Source: JAFEDN01 sp963697455 (GTDB taxonomy: Bacteria > Pseudomonadota > Gammaproteobacteria > Coxiellales > Coxiellaceae). From it: 64,000 nucleotides of DNA. The stretch is taken from the NCBI GenBank assembly GCA_963697455.1, contig CAVOOI010000029.1, forward strand, positions 59,242-123,241, written 5' to 3'. The translations under genes were made by a program, and so were the position numbers. Below, piece by piece: positions 45,811 through 55,321 of the stretch (the stretch's first letter is position 1; every line of letters starts with the position of its first letter). The notes beneath the pieces were generated by a model, which saw nothing but the letters and a program-made list of their open reading frames with translations, made no database searches and was not told the DNA's origin.

Positions 45811-46460
45811 GGTTTCACCTCACTGATTTCCAATTGGCTTCCCACCTGAGTGACGATGGCGGGAATTTGCGTGATCTGTAATTTTTGAGTCAACTGTCCG
45901 CCTTGATCAAAATACACGTGTTTTTGCGGAAAATGCGATTGGGCTTCATGCAGAGAACCATTAACCAGAATCAATAAAACCCGGCCTTTCAAGGCTTGAT
46001 TTTGTTTTTGCGCCCAGGATACTTGTTCCGGGTCATCACCATTAAAAAAAACCAAATCATTTTTTAAGGTGTTCTTTTCCAAGGGATTGAATCGGGTACC
46101 GGCCTTGACTACCATAACGCCGTTGGCAGATCGCACATCATGGGGAATAACGATGGACGGATCCCAAAACCACTGTCGAGCCTGGATTGTGGGACGCAAT
46201 CCCTCGACCGAAACCGGGCGATCCGCTGCAACCCTGACCGCTTCCTGTTGCTGAATCTGCCAACCACTGACGCCGTCACTGCCTAATTTCTCTCGTATTT
46301 TTTGCTGCGCCATGGTGACAAAATCAGTCTCCGCAATCGGATAAGTCACGCCCACGACGCCTAAATTCTTCGCGAAAATCGATAGGCAGCACACACTCAA
46401 AAAACTTCCTAGCACAAGTAAGAATAGGACTTTACGATGACGGGGATTATTGAGATTCAT
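45807..46460 (-). CDS. traW: TraW family transfer protein
   Basis: 217 residues, with signal segment (FLLVLGSFLSVCCLSIFA), then LGVVGVTYPIAETDF near 35, the TraW start motif, and VFFNGDDPEQVSWA. Periplasmic partner of TrbC in pilus assembly. It overlaps trbI by 14 bases and traU by 4. Confidence 0.92.
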   Translation of the reverse strand: MNLNNPRHRKVLFLLVLGSFLSVCCLSIFAKNLGVVGVTYPIAETDFVTMAQQKIREKLGSDGVSGWQIQQQEAVRVAADRPVSVEGLRPTIQARQWFWDPSIVIPHDVRSANGVMVVKAGTRFNPLEKNTLKNDLVFFNGDDPEQVSWAQKQNQALKGRVLLILVNGSLHEAQSHFPQKHVYFDQGGQLTQKLQITQIPAIVTQVGSQLEISEVKP

Positions 46461-46872
46461 CCGATTTCTCCATGAGTGAAACTGAAGGAGAGCGTGACAA
46501 CGATAACCGCGCCGCTACTTCCGCCGTCATGTCTAGGCTGCCAGCAATCACCGCTTCTTTAGGCACTAAAATCACGTGTTTTTCACGTGCGATGGTTTTC
46601 AGCACTGTCTCCAGTTGTTGACTGAATGCGTGTACCTCGATACGTTTCTCAGCTAAAGAAGCCGATCCTGATGCTTCAGATTTCACAAATCGATACATCA
46701 AACCCGTCATATCCACCGTCGCTATGGAAGGACTCGGCAGAATCACTCGATTTAACACGATACTGATCGTCGTACCCATTAAAGCACTTAACATCATAAG
46801 CGCTGCGATTAAAGCGACATTCGGTCGTGGAGGATAATAGCCGTTATTTTTATGATTACTATGATTATTCAT
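46447..46872 (-). CDS. trbI: F-type TrbI protein
   Basis: 141 residues: one membrane helix (VALIAALMMLSALMGTTISIVL), then a periplasmic part with FSQQLETVLKTIAREKHVIL typical of F TrbI, which affects pilus retraction. Sits between traC and traW and overlaps both. Confidence 0.88.
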   Translation of the reverse strand: MNNHSNHKNNGYYPPRPNVALIAALMMLSALMGTTISIVLNRVILPSPSIATVDMTGLMYRFVKSEASGSASLAEKRIEVHAFSQQLETVLKTIAREKHVILVPKEAVIAGSLDMTAEVAARLSLSRSPSVSLMEKSDESQ

Positions 46873-49409
46873 GTGGTTTTCCTCTTGGGTTGAGATGAAT
46901 TAAATTGTCGTTGCGCGACCTGCTCAATGGCCGCCTGTAACGACAGCCCTTGTGCCTGCAATCTTTTAACCGCTTCAAATTCGTCACCTTTTGACGAATA
47001 TAAAATCCGCGAATACGGATCAAAAATAATTCGGTGTATCGATAATCCCTGCGGACTTTTAATCACACATTCTGAATAATCATCGGCACGCCGGACACTT
47101 TGAAATAATTTTTCAGTGTAATCGTCCATCGGGAGTCTTTTAGAAGCACGCAGTTGCGCAATCGATTCGCGATTTTGTGCTAAAATCAAATTAAACGCGG
47201 AATTTTCATAAGCCGCGATAGAGGTGGCATTTTTGAAATAGTCATTAATGCCTTGCGTGATGGTGACAAAATTGGCGTTATAACGTCGGGCGCGACGATA
47301 ACCGGTTTCGATAAATTTGGCCGCGCCTTCCTGATCACCGCCCAACAAATCCCAGGCTTCATCGATCACACAGGATTTTACTTGTGAACGGCTGCCCAAA
47401 TACATTCGCTTGGAAATTTGATACATCAACACCAACAAGACAATTTTTTGTAAATCTTTTTTCTGTTTCAGTTCTTCCAGTTCCAAAACAATAAAATTAT
47501 TGTTGATGTTCAATGTGCAAGGGCCTTCAAAAAATTTGCCGTACATGCCCTGTTTGGTATAGGGATAAAGTAAGTGGGAAAGCGTTGTGCAAATCGGACT
47601 GGCTTGTTGGCTGAGCCAATCGGCAACTGTGGTGATGCTGGCGTTTTTACCTTTTTGATCCCAGGCCGCTTTAACGCCTTTTTCTAAAAATGTCATTTCT
47701 TCATCCGTGACATTGCTCTGCGGTCGCGCCATCGCTGCCAGTAAAGGTTTTAAAATTTCCAGTGATTCATCATCCATTTGATCAATGTAAGTAAATAAAT
47801 TCAACGAGATGGGTTGATCGGATTTAAACTCAATAAACTCACCACCCAATAATTTACAGGTTTTTTCATACGAGCGACCGACATCGATCACCCAGACTCG
47901 GCCACCGGCTCCAAGCAATGCAACAATGTATTCTTGAGTGAGTGCCGATTTGCCACTCCCGGAAGTGGCGGCAATGGCGACATTATAATTACCCTCTGGA
48001 TTATCAAACGGGTTCCAGATAGCAATTTGGCCGCGCCGTCCAGGGAGGAATAAGCTAGGACGCTGCGTACCCTTCCATTCCCCTAAAAGCGGCGCGATAT
48101 TGATGGCCGACAACGCATTCATCGTGCGCAAACGGCCTAACCGTTTCAAATCATCAAACATACCTTCCGTCATCATCATCGGCAAAACTGCCAACCAGGA
48201 CTGTAGTTGCAGATAAGATTCTTTACGCAGTTTCCAGCCATTGGCGCGATATAAATCGCGCAGCTTACGTTCTGCGCTATGAGACTGCTCCGGTAAGGTA
48301 TACAAAATGACTTGATAAAAGACTTTGACTAAGCGATCACCCTGGCTTAAGCGATCCCGGACAAACTTCCAATCCTGGTGCTCTTTGCCAATGCTGGGTT
48401 TAAATTTGGCTAACGGACTTTTAGCGGTTGAATCTTTGTTCATAAATTTCATTTGTGCTTTAGCGGCAGATTTTTCGACGTCTTCCGCACGGACATGAAA
48501 ACTCATGATAAAAGGACAAGGAATTTGCAAAGCCGAATTAAATAATTGCCCCAAATTTTCGCCGGTTTGCCATAAGCCTAATGTTTCTGGAAAATCACGG
48601 ACACTGAAACATTGAATCTCCCAAGCTTTTTTGCCGGAGCGATTCACCACTAATTTATCCGTATAAACCTGGCATTGATATTCAGGGTCAGTGAGTTGTA
48701 ATGACAGGGAATCAAACTCGTTCCACCTCTGTTGCGAAGAATAAGGATCGGTCGAAGGATTGAGTAAATCAATCAACAGACTGATAAAATTCGTGATTGG
48801 AATGGAGCGGCTGGCCATGTTGACGGAATTCAGAGAACTCACAAAATCTTCGCGTAATCGGATGAGGGTTTGTGTATCGGTGGTGATTTCCTTCAGTGGA
48901 ATGGAAATCACTAAAAATAACCGAAAATCCCTTAAAATAAACGAACCACTCTTGGTGAGGGAGTCCAATGTGCCTTGTTTTAAAAACTCGGCACGTTTTT
49001 GCGCCAGCCAGGCAAACATCTCGCCGGCAGCGGAACGCTCTCGCGCAAACGCATCAATAGCCGAACCGATCTTATCCGACGCCCAAAACAAACATTGCAA
49101 ATCCGCCGTGATCGGCAACACATCGGTTAACAGGCTACCCAAAATTTGCACGTTGGCTTCGTTCGCACCGGTCAGGGGAGCTACTTCTAACATAAAACCA
49201 ACACTGCGCTTATTGATAAAGAGGTCATGTTCAGGATCGTAGGTTTCGTAGGGTAATAAGCTGGAAAGAGGACACTGTGCTAACAGGTCACTCAATTCAG
49301 AATCCAGGGTATGGTTTTTATCGAAACCGGTCGGCTGTGATTCACCGAACCAGCCGGCAACCCGTGCGAATAAGGCCGACAAATCCAATGAGTTTTGAGC
49401 ATTAAGCAT
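46869..49409 (-). CDS. traC: TraC, VirB4-like ATPase
   Basis: 846 residues. The inner-membrane-associated ATPase that powers pilus assembly. Walker A is AATSGSGKSALTQEY near 484, Walker B is SCVIDEAWDLLGG near 684, and the N-terminal TraC domain has ETYDPEHDLFINKRSVGFML. Near the family's usual length (F TraC about 875). Start overlaps traV by 8 bases; stop overlaps trbI by 4. Confidence 0.94.
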   Translation of the reverse strand: MLNAQNSLDLSALFARVAGWFGESQPTGFDKNHTLDSELSDLLAQCPLSSLLPYETYDPEHDLFINKRSVGFMLEVAPLTGANEANVQILGSLLTDVLPITADLQCLFWASDKIGSAIDAFARERSAAGEMFAWLAQKRAEFLKQGTLDSLTKSGSFILRDFRLFLVISIPLKEITTDTQTLIRLREDFVSSLNSVNMASRSIPITNFISLLIDLLNPSTDPYSSQQRWNEFDSLSLQLTDPEYQCQVYTDKLVVNRSGKKAWEIQCFSVRDFPETLGLWQTGENLGQLFNSALQIPCPFIMSFHVRAEDVEKSAAKAQMKFMNKDSTAKSPLAKFKPSIGKEHQDWKFVRDRLSQGDRLVKVFYQVILYTLPEQSHSAERKLRDLYRANGWKLRKESYLQLQSWLAVLPMMMTEGMFDDLKRLGRLRTMNALSAINIAPLLGEWKGTQRPSLFLPGRRGQIAIWNPFDNPEGNYNVAIAATSGSGKSALTQEYIVALLGAGGRVWVIDVGRSYEKTCKLLGGEFIEFKSDQPISLNLFTYIDQMDDESLEILKPLLAAMARPQSNVTDEEMTFLEKGVKAAWDQKGKNASITTVADWLSQQASPICTTLSHLLYPYTKQGMYGKFFEGPCTLNINNNFIVLELEELKQKKDLQKIVLLVLMYQISKRMYLGSRSQVKSCVIDEAWDLLGGDQEGAAKFIETGYRRARRYNANFVTITQGINDYFKNATSIAAYENSAFNLILAQNRESIAQLRASKRLPMDDYTEKLFQSVRRADDYSECVIKSPQGLSIHRIIFDPYSRILYSSKGDEFEAVKRLQAQGLSLQAAIEQVAQRQFNSSQPKRKTT

Positions 49410-49806
49410 GAGTGCTGTCCTCGATAGCCGGATCAGTAGACCAATGGCCGGGCTGAATCACGTGATAGACTTGGGTGGATGAAAAGTAATTGCCTCGATT
49501 ATCCTGGTAAGGGGCAATCCACAGCCGCATCACTTGTTCTGGGGAACGGCTCACTCCCTCATCAGCAGAATAGCTGACATTCACGGTCAACACCGGGTCA
49601 TTAGATGACAGGGTTGTCGGTTTCGCTTCGGCTAATTTGCCTTGATCCACCAGAGAGTTAACTTGATCCAGGCTTTGACAATTGACACCCGGCTTCATCG
49701 GGCAGGTGAATTGAGAATTGAGTTCCCCACAACCGGCTAACATGAAGCTACACCCGAGAATGACACCTGGAGTCAATAATTTTCTTGAACGTTGAAAATA
49801 CCACAT
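49402..49806 (-). CDS. traV: TraV outer-membrane lipoprotein
   Basis: 134 residues with a lipobox LAGC ending at C26 and then the TraV motif CPMKPGVNCQSLDQV. TraV anchors the TraB-TraK core complex in the outer membrane. The C-terminus has RLWIAPYQDNRGNY as in the family. 15 bases after traB. Confidence 0.9.
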   Translation of the reverse strand: MWYFQRSRKLLTPGVILGCSFMLAGCGELNSQFTCPMKPGVNCQSLDQVNSLVDQGKLAEAKPTTLSSNDPVLTVNVSYSADEGVSRSPEQVMRLWIAPYQDNRGNYFSSTQVYHVIQPGHWSTDPAIEDSTHA

Positions 49807-49821
49807 AAAAAAACTCCTCTT

Positions 49822-51261
49822 TTAAGATTTAAAAAAATCGGTGGTTTGATTCTGATTTTGATGATGACGAGTTTGCAGTGCGTTAATCTGCGCCTGTGTT
49901 AAAGGTAAGGGAGAAACCGGCAACGGCGATGCCATGGCAGAATTGGTTGCGGGGGTGACCGCTTGGCTGGGTGGCAGTATGGTTGGAGTGGTTGCCACCG
50001 ATTCAAACGGCGGCAAGATCGATTCTTTTTCGTTATCGTGTTTCTGACCGTCTAAATAAAACCCTTTTAAAAAAACAACATCCACAATCGTCCCGGCGGA
50101 TAACTGAATGACGGGATGGTATTGATCGGCTCTCCTGATATTGTAGTCAGCAATTTTATCCATCGCGTTACTGACGCCCTGTGCCGCCCCGAACTTAAAA
50201 ATATCAGAATTATTGACACTGGTGACTGCCCCTGTCGTTGAAAGAGCGGTCGTGGTGTACTGCGAAGCAATCCCTTGGGAAAAACCTGACAACGAACCGG
50301 CGATAAAAGCGCGTTTTAATAAAGCACCCTCGCGCCATAACGGTACACCACGTACCCCGTTTTTACCTTCCGGCCCAAAGACTGTGCCTTCTACGGATAG
50401 TTCAATCACTTCATGATGATTAGGGCTGACGCAACTTAAACGCTCTAGGCGCATCAAACCCCGCTCAGACGAAATATCACCGATAGCGGCTGCGGTCGCG
50501 ACACAATCTTTCAAATGGCTATGGTGATGATTGGGTAATGTGCCAGTATCCAATAGCCGAAATAACACCGGGGTGGGATTACTTTGGCTGTTTACCCCTG
50601 TGGAAGCATCCGCGCCGCCCAACATTACTGCACGTACAAAAGTGCCGGCAGGGACAAAAGTATCGGGCGTTTTAGAAGGTTTAATCAGAGGCACTGCCGA
50701 AGACTGATTTTTTAGCGGGGATAATGCTAAAACATCATCGTTCACGCCTTTCAGCGGCTGTAGGGAAACCACCTCAGCCTGATGATCGAGGTTTGGGGAG
50801 GTGGGATCAGCATTCTGGCTATGATTCTTTTCGGGTAAGCCCGGATTGACCAGATTCAATTTTTCTTCCAACGCCCTCAGTTGAGTTTGTAATCCCTGCA
50901 TGCTCTCATTTTGAGATTGATTGGTTTTTTCTTGTTGCTCTTTTTGTGTTTTCAATATTTCTAACTGTTGTTGCAATGCAGAGGTGGTTTTTTGTGCCTG
51001 GCTCAATTCATTTTGAGTTTTCTCAATAAACAACCCGGAACTGTCAACATGCGTGGTCGGATTATCCAGCGCCATTCGTTGTGAGGATAATTTCTCCACA
51101 GTTCGGTGAGATTGAGCGTGGTTGGATAATAAGGAATAAAAACTCCAGCCGAGTATACTCAAAAGAATGAGACTAATAGCTAATACCTTCTGTTGCTTTT
51201 TCTTGATTCGGCTGGGTTGCGTCTCACCATTTTTATCAGAATCGTAAGATTGTTTAGACAT
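49822..51261 (-). CDS. traB: TraB core-complex protein (VirB10-like)
   Basis: 479 residues. A cytoplasmic basic start, one membrane helix (VLAISLILLSILGWSFYSLL), a Gln/Glu coiled coil (about 70-135), a Pro/Ser linker, and a beta-barrel-type domain beginning FVPAGTFVRAVMLGGADAST, ending GTIVDVVFLKGFYLDG. It spans the periplasm, linking inner and outer membrane. Overlaps traK by 8 bases. Confidence 0.93.
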   Translation of the reverse strand: MSKQSYDSDKNGETQPSRIKKKQQKVLAISLILLSILGWSFYSLLSNHAQSHRTVEKLSSQRMALDNPTTHVDSSGLFIEKTQNELSQAQKTTSALQQQLEILKTQKEQQEKTNQSQNESMQGLQTQLRALEEKLNLVNPGLPEKNHSQNADPTSPNLDHQAEVVSLQPLKGVNDDVLALSPLKNQSSAVPLIKPSKTPDTFVPAGTFVRAVMLGGADASTGVNSQSNPTPVLFRLLDTGTLPNHHHSHLKDCVATAAAIGDISSERGLMRLERLSCVSPNHHEVIELSVEGTVFGPEGKNGVRGVPLWREGALLKRAFIAGSLSGFSQGIASQYTTTALSTTGAVTSVNNSDIFKFGAAQGVSNAMDKIADYNIRRADQYHPVIQLSAGTIVDVVFLKGFYLDGQKHDNEKESILPPFESVATTPTILPPSQAVTPATNSAMASPLPVSPLPLTQAQINALQTRHHQNQNQTTDFFKS

Positions 51262-52108
51262 GGCTGGTCACCTTAATCAGTTGAGTGGTTTGATGAGGGG
51301 CAAGGGTTACGGCTTGCAGATAAATGGCGCGATCACCGAATTGATACAAATCCTCTTCAGCCAATGTTTGCGCCTGTTTGGAATGATTGGTCAGTTGATA
51401 AATTGCCACCGATAAATGCGCACCGGTATATTGATCGGTTAATTTCAAATCGAAATATTTTCCAAAATTAAATTCTTTGGGTTTTTTCAAAACCGTGTGG
51501 TCATAGCCGGATGGAATTTTTTTCTGAAGAATTTCATCCACGAGGTGAATTAACGTTTGCGTGTAACGCTCACTGATTTCCCAGGTTTTCGCCGCTTCTT
51601 TTTCCAATTCCTGCGGCTTTAGCGCCAAATTATCGGCGTGACGGGCAGAACAAGGAGTCAGGTTCAATACGTAATGCCGACCTTGTTCGGTGCTGATAAA
51701 TAAATAAAAGGGTTTTAAATCATGGCTATTATTTTTTGATTTGTTTAATTTTGATTTTTTTGGACAATGAATTTTGGTTTTATTCTGAGTGTGATCTTTA
51801 TTTTTTTGTGCAGGACAAATTTTTTGAACCGCCGGTTGATGGCTAGTCGGTTTGATAAAAACCGCACCCTGAACCGTGTCGTTGCTGATCTGGTAAGCGC
51901 CTTCAGACCCTCTGACCAGCGTAATGCGATCCCCTGCCACCGAAATTCGAGTTAATTCTTTGGCGGATATTGCGGCAGAAACCTGAGCGTTGTCTTCTAT
52001 CACAAAGGTTTGAGCGTAGACCGGCGTTGAAAACAGAAACACCGGATAGAATACCGCTATCAAACAGGGTATTTTAAATAAGGATCGATTAACAAGTGTT
52101 TTAAGCAT
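51254..52108 (-). CDS. traK: TraK core-complex protein (VirB9-like)
   Basis: 284 residues with signal peptide (FPVFLFSTPVYA region). SAKELTRISVAGDRITLVRG near 48-67 is the TraK secretin-like motif, and the C-terminal domain ends with HQTTQLIKVTSHV. A Lys/Asn-rich insertion near 100-125 (KNKDHTQNKTKIHCPKK) is unusual. Forms the outer-membrane ring with TraV and TraB. Confidence 0.9.
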   Translation of the reverse strand: MLKTLVNRSLFKIPCLIAVFYPVFLFSTPVYAQTFVIEDNAQVSAAISAKELTRISVAGDRITLVRGSEGAYQISNDTVQGAVFIKPTSHQPAVQKICPAQKNKDHTQNKTKIHCPKKSKLNKSKNNSHDLKPFYLFISTEQGRHYVLNLTPCSARHADNLALKPQELEKEAAKTWEISERYTQTLIHLVDEILQKKIPSGYDHTVLKKPKEFNFGKYFDLKLTDQYTGAHLSVAIYQLTNHSKQAQTLAEEDLYQFGDRAIYLQAVTLAPHQTTQLIKVTSHV

Positions 52109-52117
52109 AATATTCTC

Positions 52118-52694
52118 CTATTTTGAATGCTCATCTTTGTTTTTAATTTCCTCGAAGGATTTCAGCCATAATCTGCCCTCGGCATAGCGAAACTGAAGTT
52201 GATAATGGATTCTTTGTACTGGCAGATGATCATTGCCCACCGTGGCGCTTAAATCGCCGGCGAGTTGCGCCGTCAACTGTTTGGCGTCAACCGCCACTTC
52301 CACCGGATAGAAAATCAAACTGGTATGGGTTTTTTCTAATTGCTCAGCTTCACTCACCAACTCATTTTTTAAATCACCGTAATAAGCCGGATCGGTGTAG
52401 CGCAATAAAGTTTCCTGCTGATAAGCCGCATTAGCGGCGAGTGAGATTCAGTCGTAATTGAGCCAAAAATGAGGCCATTTGGGATAAATATTCGGGAGAG
52501 ACCGCCCTAGCTTCTACCCAAAAAGCTTGATTCACGACGGGTGGCGTAATGACAATCCGTTCCCGACCAATCAGCCGACAGACACTGATCGTCAATAATA
52601 AACAGACGCCGGATAATAGCGCCGCCAACACCAGATAACCGTTACGCTGTGCCAGCATCTGTTGTAATCGTGATTTATAGTGCGTTAATTGCAT
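52118..52694 (-). pseudogene. traE: TraE with a frameshift
   Basis: TraE (VirB8-like, about 190 residues) is split. From the ATG at 52694 the frame gives a membrane helix (YLVLAALLSGVCLLLTISV), FWVEARAVSPEYLSQMASFL and ends LRLNLTRR at 52431. The neighbouring frame carries on as AANAAYQQETLLRYTDPAYY to the stop at 52118 with KNELVSEAEQLEKTHTSLIF typical of TraE. One extra base around 52434-52440 would explain it; the site is not a homopolymer. Either traE is broken or the base is an error. Confidence 0.75.
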
Positions 52695-52715
52695 ATTGCC
52701 TCCGGCATCATTCCA

Positions 52716-52997
52716 TTAACCAATCAACTCCCGCCAATACGAAGGCGGTGTCACTTTGAGTTTCAAACACATCGGCACATGCCAATACATCCAGTGATAC
52801 ATAAAATAATGTCCCTGTTCACCTTTTAATTTCTTAATCCCAAATAAGGCACCGGCTCCGGTGATCATGCCCCATACCGGGCTGTTTAAAACCAGCATCA
52901 AGATGAGAAACGGCGCTAAAAACGCGATGAGTTCATCGATTGTCCATAACATGAATTTCATCGGCTCATCGAGCGTTTGTGGAATGCGGTAACTCAT
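52716..52997 (-). CDS. traL: TraL pilus assembly protein
   Basis: 93 residues: YRIPQTLDEPMKFMLWTIDE is the usual TraL opening, with a hydrophobic hairpin (LIAFLAPFLILMLVLNSP, MITGAGALFGI). It helps place pilin in the inner membrane. Start overlaps the traA TGA as ATGA. Confidence 0.92.
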   Translation of the reverse strand: MSYRIPQTLDEPMKFMLWTIDELIAFLAPFLILMLVLNSPVWGMITGAGALFGIKKLKGEQGHYFMYHWMYWHVPMCLKLKVTPPSYWRELIG

Positions 52998-53350
52998 GCA
53001 CTTTCTCCGGCAATGGAAAGAATGATGTTAAAGAAAATAGACACCGCGACAATGCCGGTTAAAACCATCAAATTCTTGGTTTTCATATAAGCCGCTAACC
53101 CCAAAATGCCTTCAATGGCGTAAATATATTTTTTACCCGTGTTGTTGAGGGTTTCCCACAAGCTGGCGTCCGTGCCGGCTAAAATATCGGTACCGTCCGC
53201 CAAAGCGGAACCCCACAGACCGATTAAACTCACCATCACTAACAAACGGACGGAGGCCAGACTGTTAGGCTGACACAACGCGCACCAGAGCCGGCAGCCC
53301 AGTGTTTGGCTGGTATTTTTAAACTGCTGTATGACTGTTTTTATTTTCAT
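52994..53350 (-). CDS. traA: TraA pilin precursor
   Basis: 118 residues from the ATG with SD GCAGGAG; an upstream reading into the preceding gene is less likely. A long leader ends in LIGLWGSALA, a signal peptidase site before DGTDILAGTD. The mature about 66 residues have two hydrophobic helices (YAIEGILGLAAYM, MVLTGIVAVSIFFNIIL) joined by a basic KTKN turn, the F-pilin plan. It is the structural subunit of the conjugative pilus. Confidence 0.9.
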   Translation of the reverse strand: MKIKTVIQQFKNTSQTLGCRLWCALCQPNSLASVRLLVMVSLIGLWGSALADGTDILAGTDASLWETLNNTGKKYIYAIEGILGLAAYMKTKNLMVLTGIVAVSIFFNIILSIAGESA

Positions 53351-53714
53351 GACGCTCACTCCTGCGTTTTTTATTTTTCGGATGTTTTTTAGGGGTACTG
53401 TGTCCCTGTAATTGCTCAAATTTCCAATGCAGCGGTTTAAAATGTTTATGGCCTAATTTCTCCATCTTCACTAAACAACTCACTTTATATTCGGCGCGGG
53501 CTTTTTGAATGTCTCGTGAAAAAGCCCTGCACTTTTGATGATAATTTTCGTTAAAGACGCTCTGTTCATTTTCACCATCCTTCTTCCAACGCCAAAACCA
53601 TTTCACCTGGATGCCGGCATAATGGGCAGCCAGTTCATAACTCGCCCCAATGCGCAGAGCTTCACCTATTTTTTGTTGAATGCTCTCCGTCAACTCATAA
53701 CCTTGACTCTCCAT
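53319..53714 (-). CDS. Small helix-turn-helix protein ahead of traA
   Basis: 131 residues from the ATG inside the end of the methyltransferase gene (20-base overlap). ALRIGASYELAAHYAGIQVK then WFWRWKKDGENE resembles the helix-turn-helix of phage terminase small subunits and transposase-type proteins. The end is strongly basic (STPKKHPKNKKRRSERHENK) and overlaps the start of traA by 32 bases. Possibly a regulator of the pilin operon; not a known tra gene. Confidence 0.6.
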   Translation of the reverse strand: MESQGYELTESIQQKIGEALRIGASYELAAHYAGIQVKWFWRWKKDGENEQSVFNENYHQKCRAFSRDIQKARAEYKVSCLVKMEKLGHKHFKPLHWKFEQLQGHSTPKKHPKNKKRRSERHENKNSHTAV

Positions 53715-54951
53715 GACCGATGCCTTGTCGCGCTGATACACAATCCGCGAATGTCCGGTCTGTTCCGGACAACACCGCCGCTTTGCCGGTGTGTTTCTCA
53801 AAGCGGCGCAAGATCACGTCCACATACTGTGGCATGATCTCTACGAGATACGCCTGGCGGTGCGTATGCTCGGCTGCGATCAGGGTGGATCCGGCTCCGC
53901 CAAACATATCCAGCACCCGGTCGCCTGTTAAGCTGCTGTTATGCAGCGCCTTTTGTACCAGCGCCCAAGGCTTCATCGTCGGATGAAGATCGTTAGACAA
54001 CGGCTTATCGAAAGGCCAAACCGTACTTTGCGCGCGATCCCCATACCACGCATCCGTCTGGCCTCGGCGGTAAGCGTAGTAAATGGGTTCATGCTGCGTT
54101 TTGTAACGGCCTCTGTTTAATACAAAATGATTTTTTGTCCAAATAATTTGAGAACGTATGATTAGCTGGTTGGACTCCAACGCTTGTTTGACTAACTCCT
54201 GAAATTGGGAAGCGTGACAGACATACCAGGAGGCTTCCGGTTTAACCACCGTTACCGCACTGGCAATAGCCGTTTGTAAAAACTGCAAATAAGCCTGTGG
54301 ATTCATGTGATCATTTTGAATGCGACGCCCTTTGAATGCGCCATGCGCCTGAAGATAATCGACGTTATAGGGCGGATCGGTAAACACTAAATCGGCTTTC
54401 TCACCATTCATCAGTCGAGCTATATCGGCAGGAGAAGTGGCATCCCCACACATCACCCGATGAGGCCCACATTCCCAAACATCACCCGGTTGACTGACCA
54501 CTATATTTTGCGGCGTCAACCAATCGGAGGATTCTTCATCCGCTTCCGACAACGTGCCGAGCAATTTGGTTAACTCGATTTCACTGAAGGCTGTTAATGA
54601 CAAGTCCACATTCAATTCTTTTAATGAGGCTAATTCCTGGCATAACAAATCGGAATCCCACTCGGCCTCTTCACTTAAACGATTATCGGCGATGCGATAG
54701 GCTTTGACTTGTTCCGGTGTCAGATTGTTAGCTACCAATACGGGAACTCTTTCCATTTTCAATTTTTTCGCGGCTAACCAGCGGGTATGACCGGCAATAA
54801 TTGTATGCTCAGTGTCTACTACAATGACTTGCTGCCAACCGTAAGTTTTTAAACTGTCGGCGACTTTATCCACCGCCTTGGTATTCCGGCGGGGATTTCG
54901 CTCATAGGGGCGAATGTCGTCGATTAAAAACCATTGGATATCCATTGTCAT
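53695..54951 (-). CDS. ParB-like / N6-N4 DNA methyltransferase fusion
   Basis: 418 residues. The first 110 are a ParB/Srx-type domain (IIAGHTRWLAAKKLKMERVP). About 160-400 form a beta-class methyltransferase: LVFTDPPYNVDY (catalytic DPPY), then LHPTMKPWALVQKAL and VLDMFGGAGSTLIAAEHTHR for S-adenosylmethionine. Such fusions are orphan enzymes on phages and plasmids, thought to mask the element's DNA from restriction. It heads the pilin operon, next to the iteron array. Confidence 0.88.
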   Translation of the reverse strand: MTMDIQWFLIDDIRPYERNPRRNTKAVDKVADSLKTYGWQQVIVVDTEHTIIAGHTRWLAAKKLKMERVPVLVANNLTPEQVKAYRIADNRLSEEAEWDSDLLCQELASLKELNVDLSLTAFSEIELTKLLGTLSEADEESSDWLTPQNIVVSQPGDVWECGPHRVMCGDATSPADIARLMNGEKADLVFTDPPYNVDYLQAHGAFKGRRIQNDHMNPQAYLQFLQTAIASAVTVVKPEASWYVCHASQFQELVKQALESNQLIIRSQIIWTKNHFVLNRGRYKTQHEPIYYAYRRGQTDAWYGDRAQSTVWPFDKPLSNDLHPTMKPWALVQKALHNSSLTGDRVLDMFGGAGSTLIAAEHTHRQAYLVEIMPQYVDVILRRFEKHTGKAAVLSGTDRTFADCVSARQGIGHGESRL

Positions 54952-55321
54952 TTCACTCCGAAAAAATAAGAGTTTTTTGCTTTACGTTGGCAACCATCAT
55001 CTCAGGAAAAAACGAAAATGAACACGTAATCTCAGCTAAAAAATTTCCCGATTTACTATCTAAAATTTCCCGATCACAGGGTTAAAATTTCCCGACGAGA
55101 AAAACAATCAATCACTTAGCTCTACTTTTTCAGACTAAAACCGCCGATTCGGGAAAAATAAACGTTTTTTCGGGAAATTTTAGTGTGCATATCGGGAAAT
55201 ATTTTGAATGAAACTACGTGTTATTTTTAAAAAAATGATGGCAGACTCGTCTCCAAGAGCGTATCCATTTATCGATTTTTTTAGCATTGACTGACCACGC
55301 TCAAAACGACAGGAATCCTTT
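54952..55321. repeat. Symmetric iteron-like array, candidate origin or operator
   Basis: Between divergent genes lie AAATTTCCCGA at 55041, 55063 and 55085 (exactly 22 bases apart) and the inverted TCGGGAAATTT-type sites at 55149 (TCGGGAAAAAT), 55170 and 55192 (TCGGGAAATAT), 21-22 bases apart. The six sites face each other across about 50 bases. Spacing of two helical turns places all copies on one DNA face. It could be a replication origin, a partition site or a looped operator for the tra operon. No Rep gene is obvious nearby and no clear DnaA box was found. Confidence 0.7.

Noticed and set aside
48760..49242. Plus-strand 160-residue ORF inside traC
   Set aside because: Antisense shadow of a conserved ATPase gene.
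55041..55202. CRISPR array as explanation for the regular repeats
   Set aside because: Repeats are only 11 bases, spaced 22 bases with half inverted; this fits protein-binding iterons, not CRISPR.
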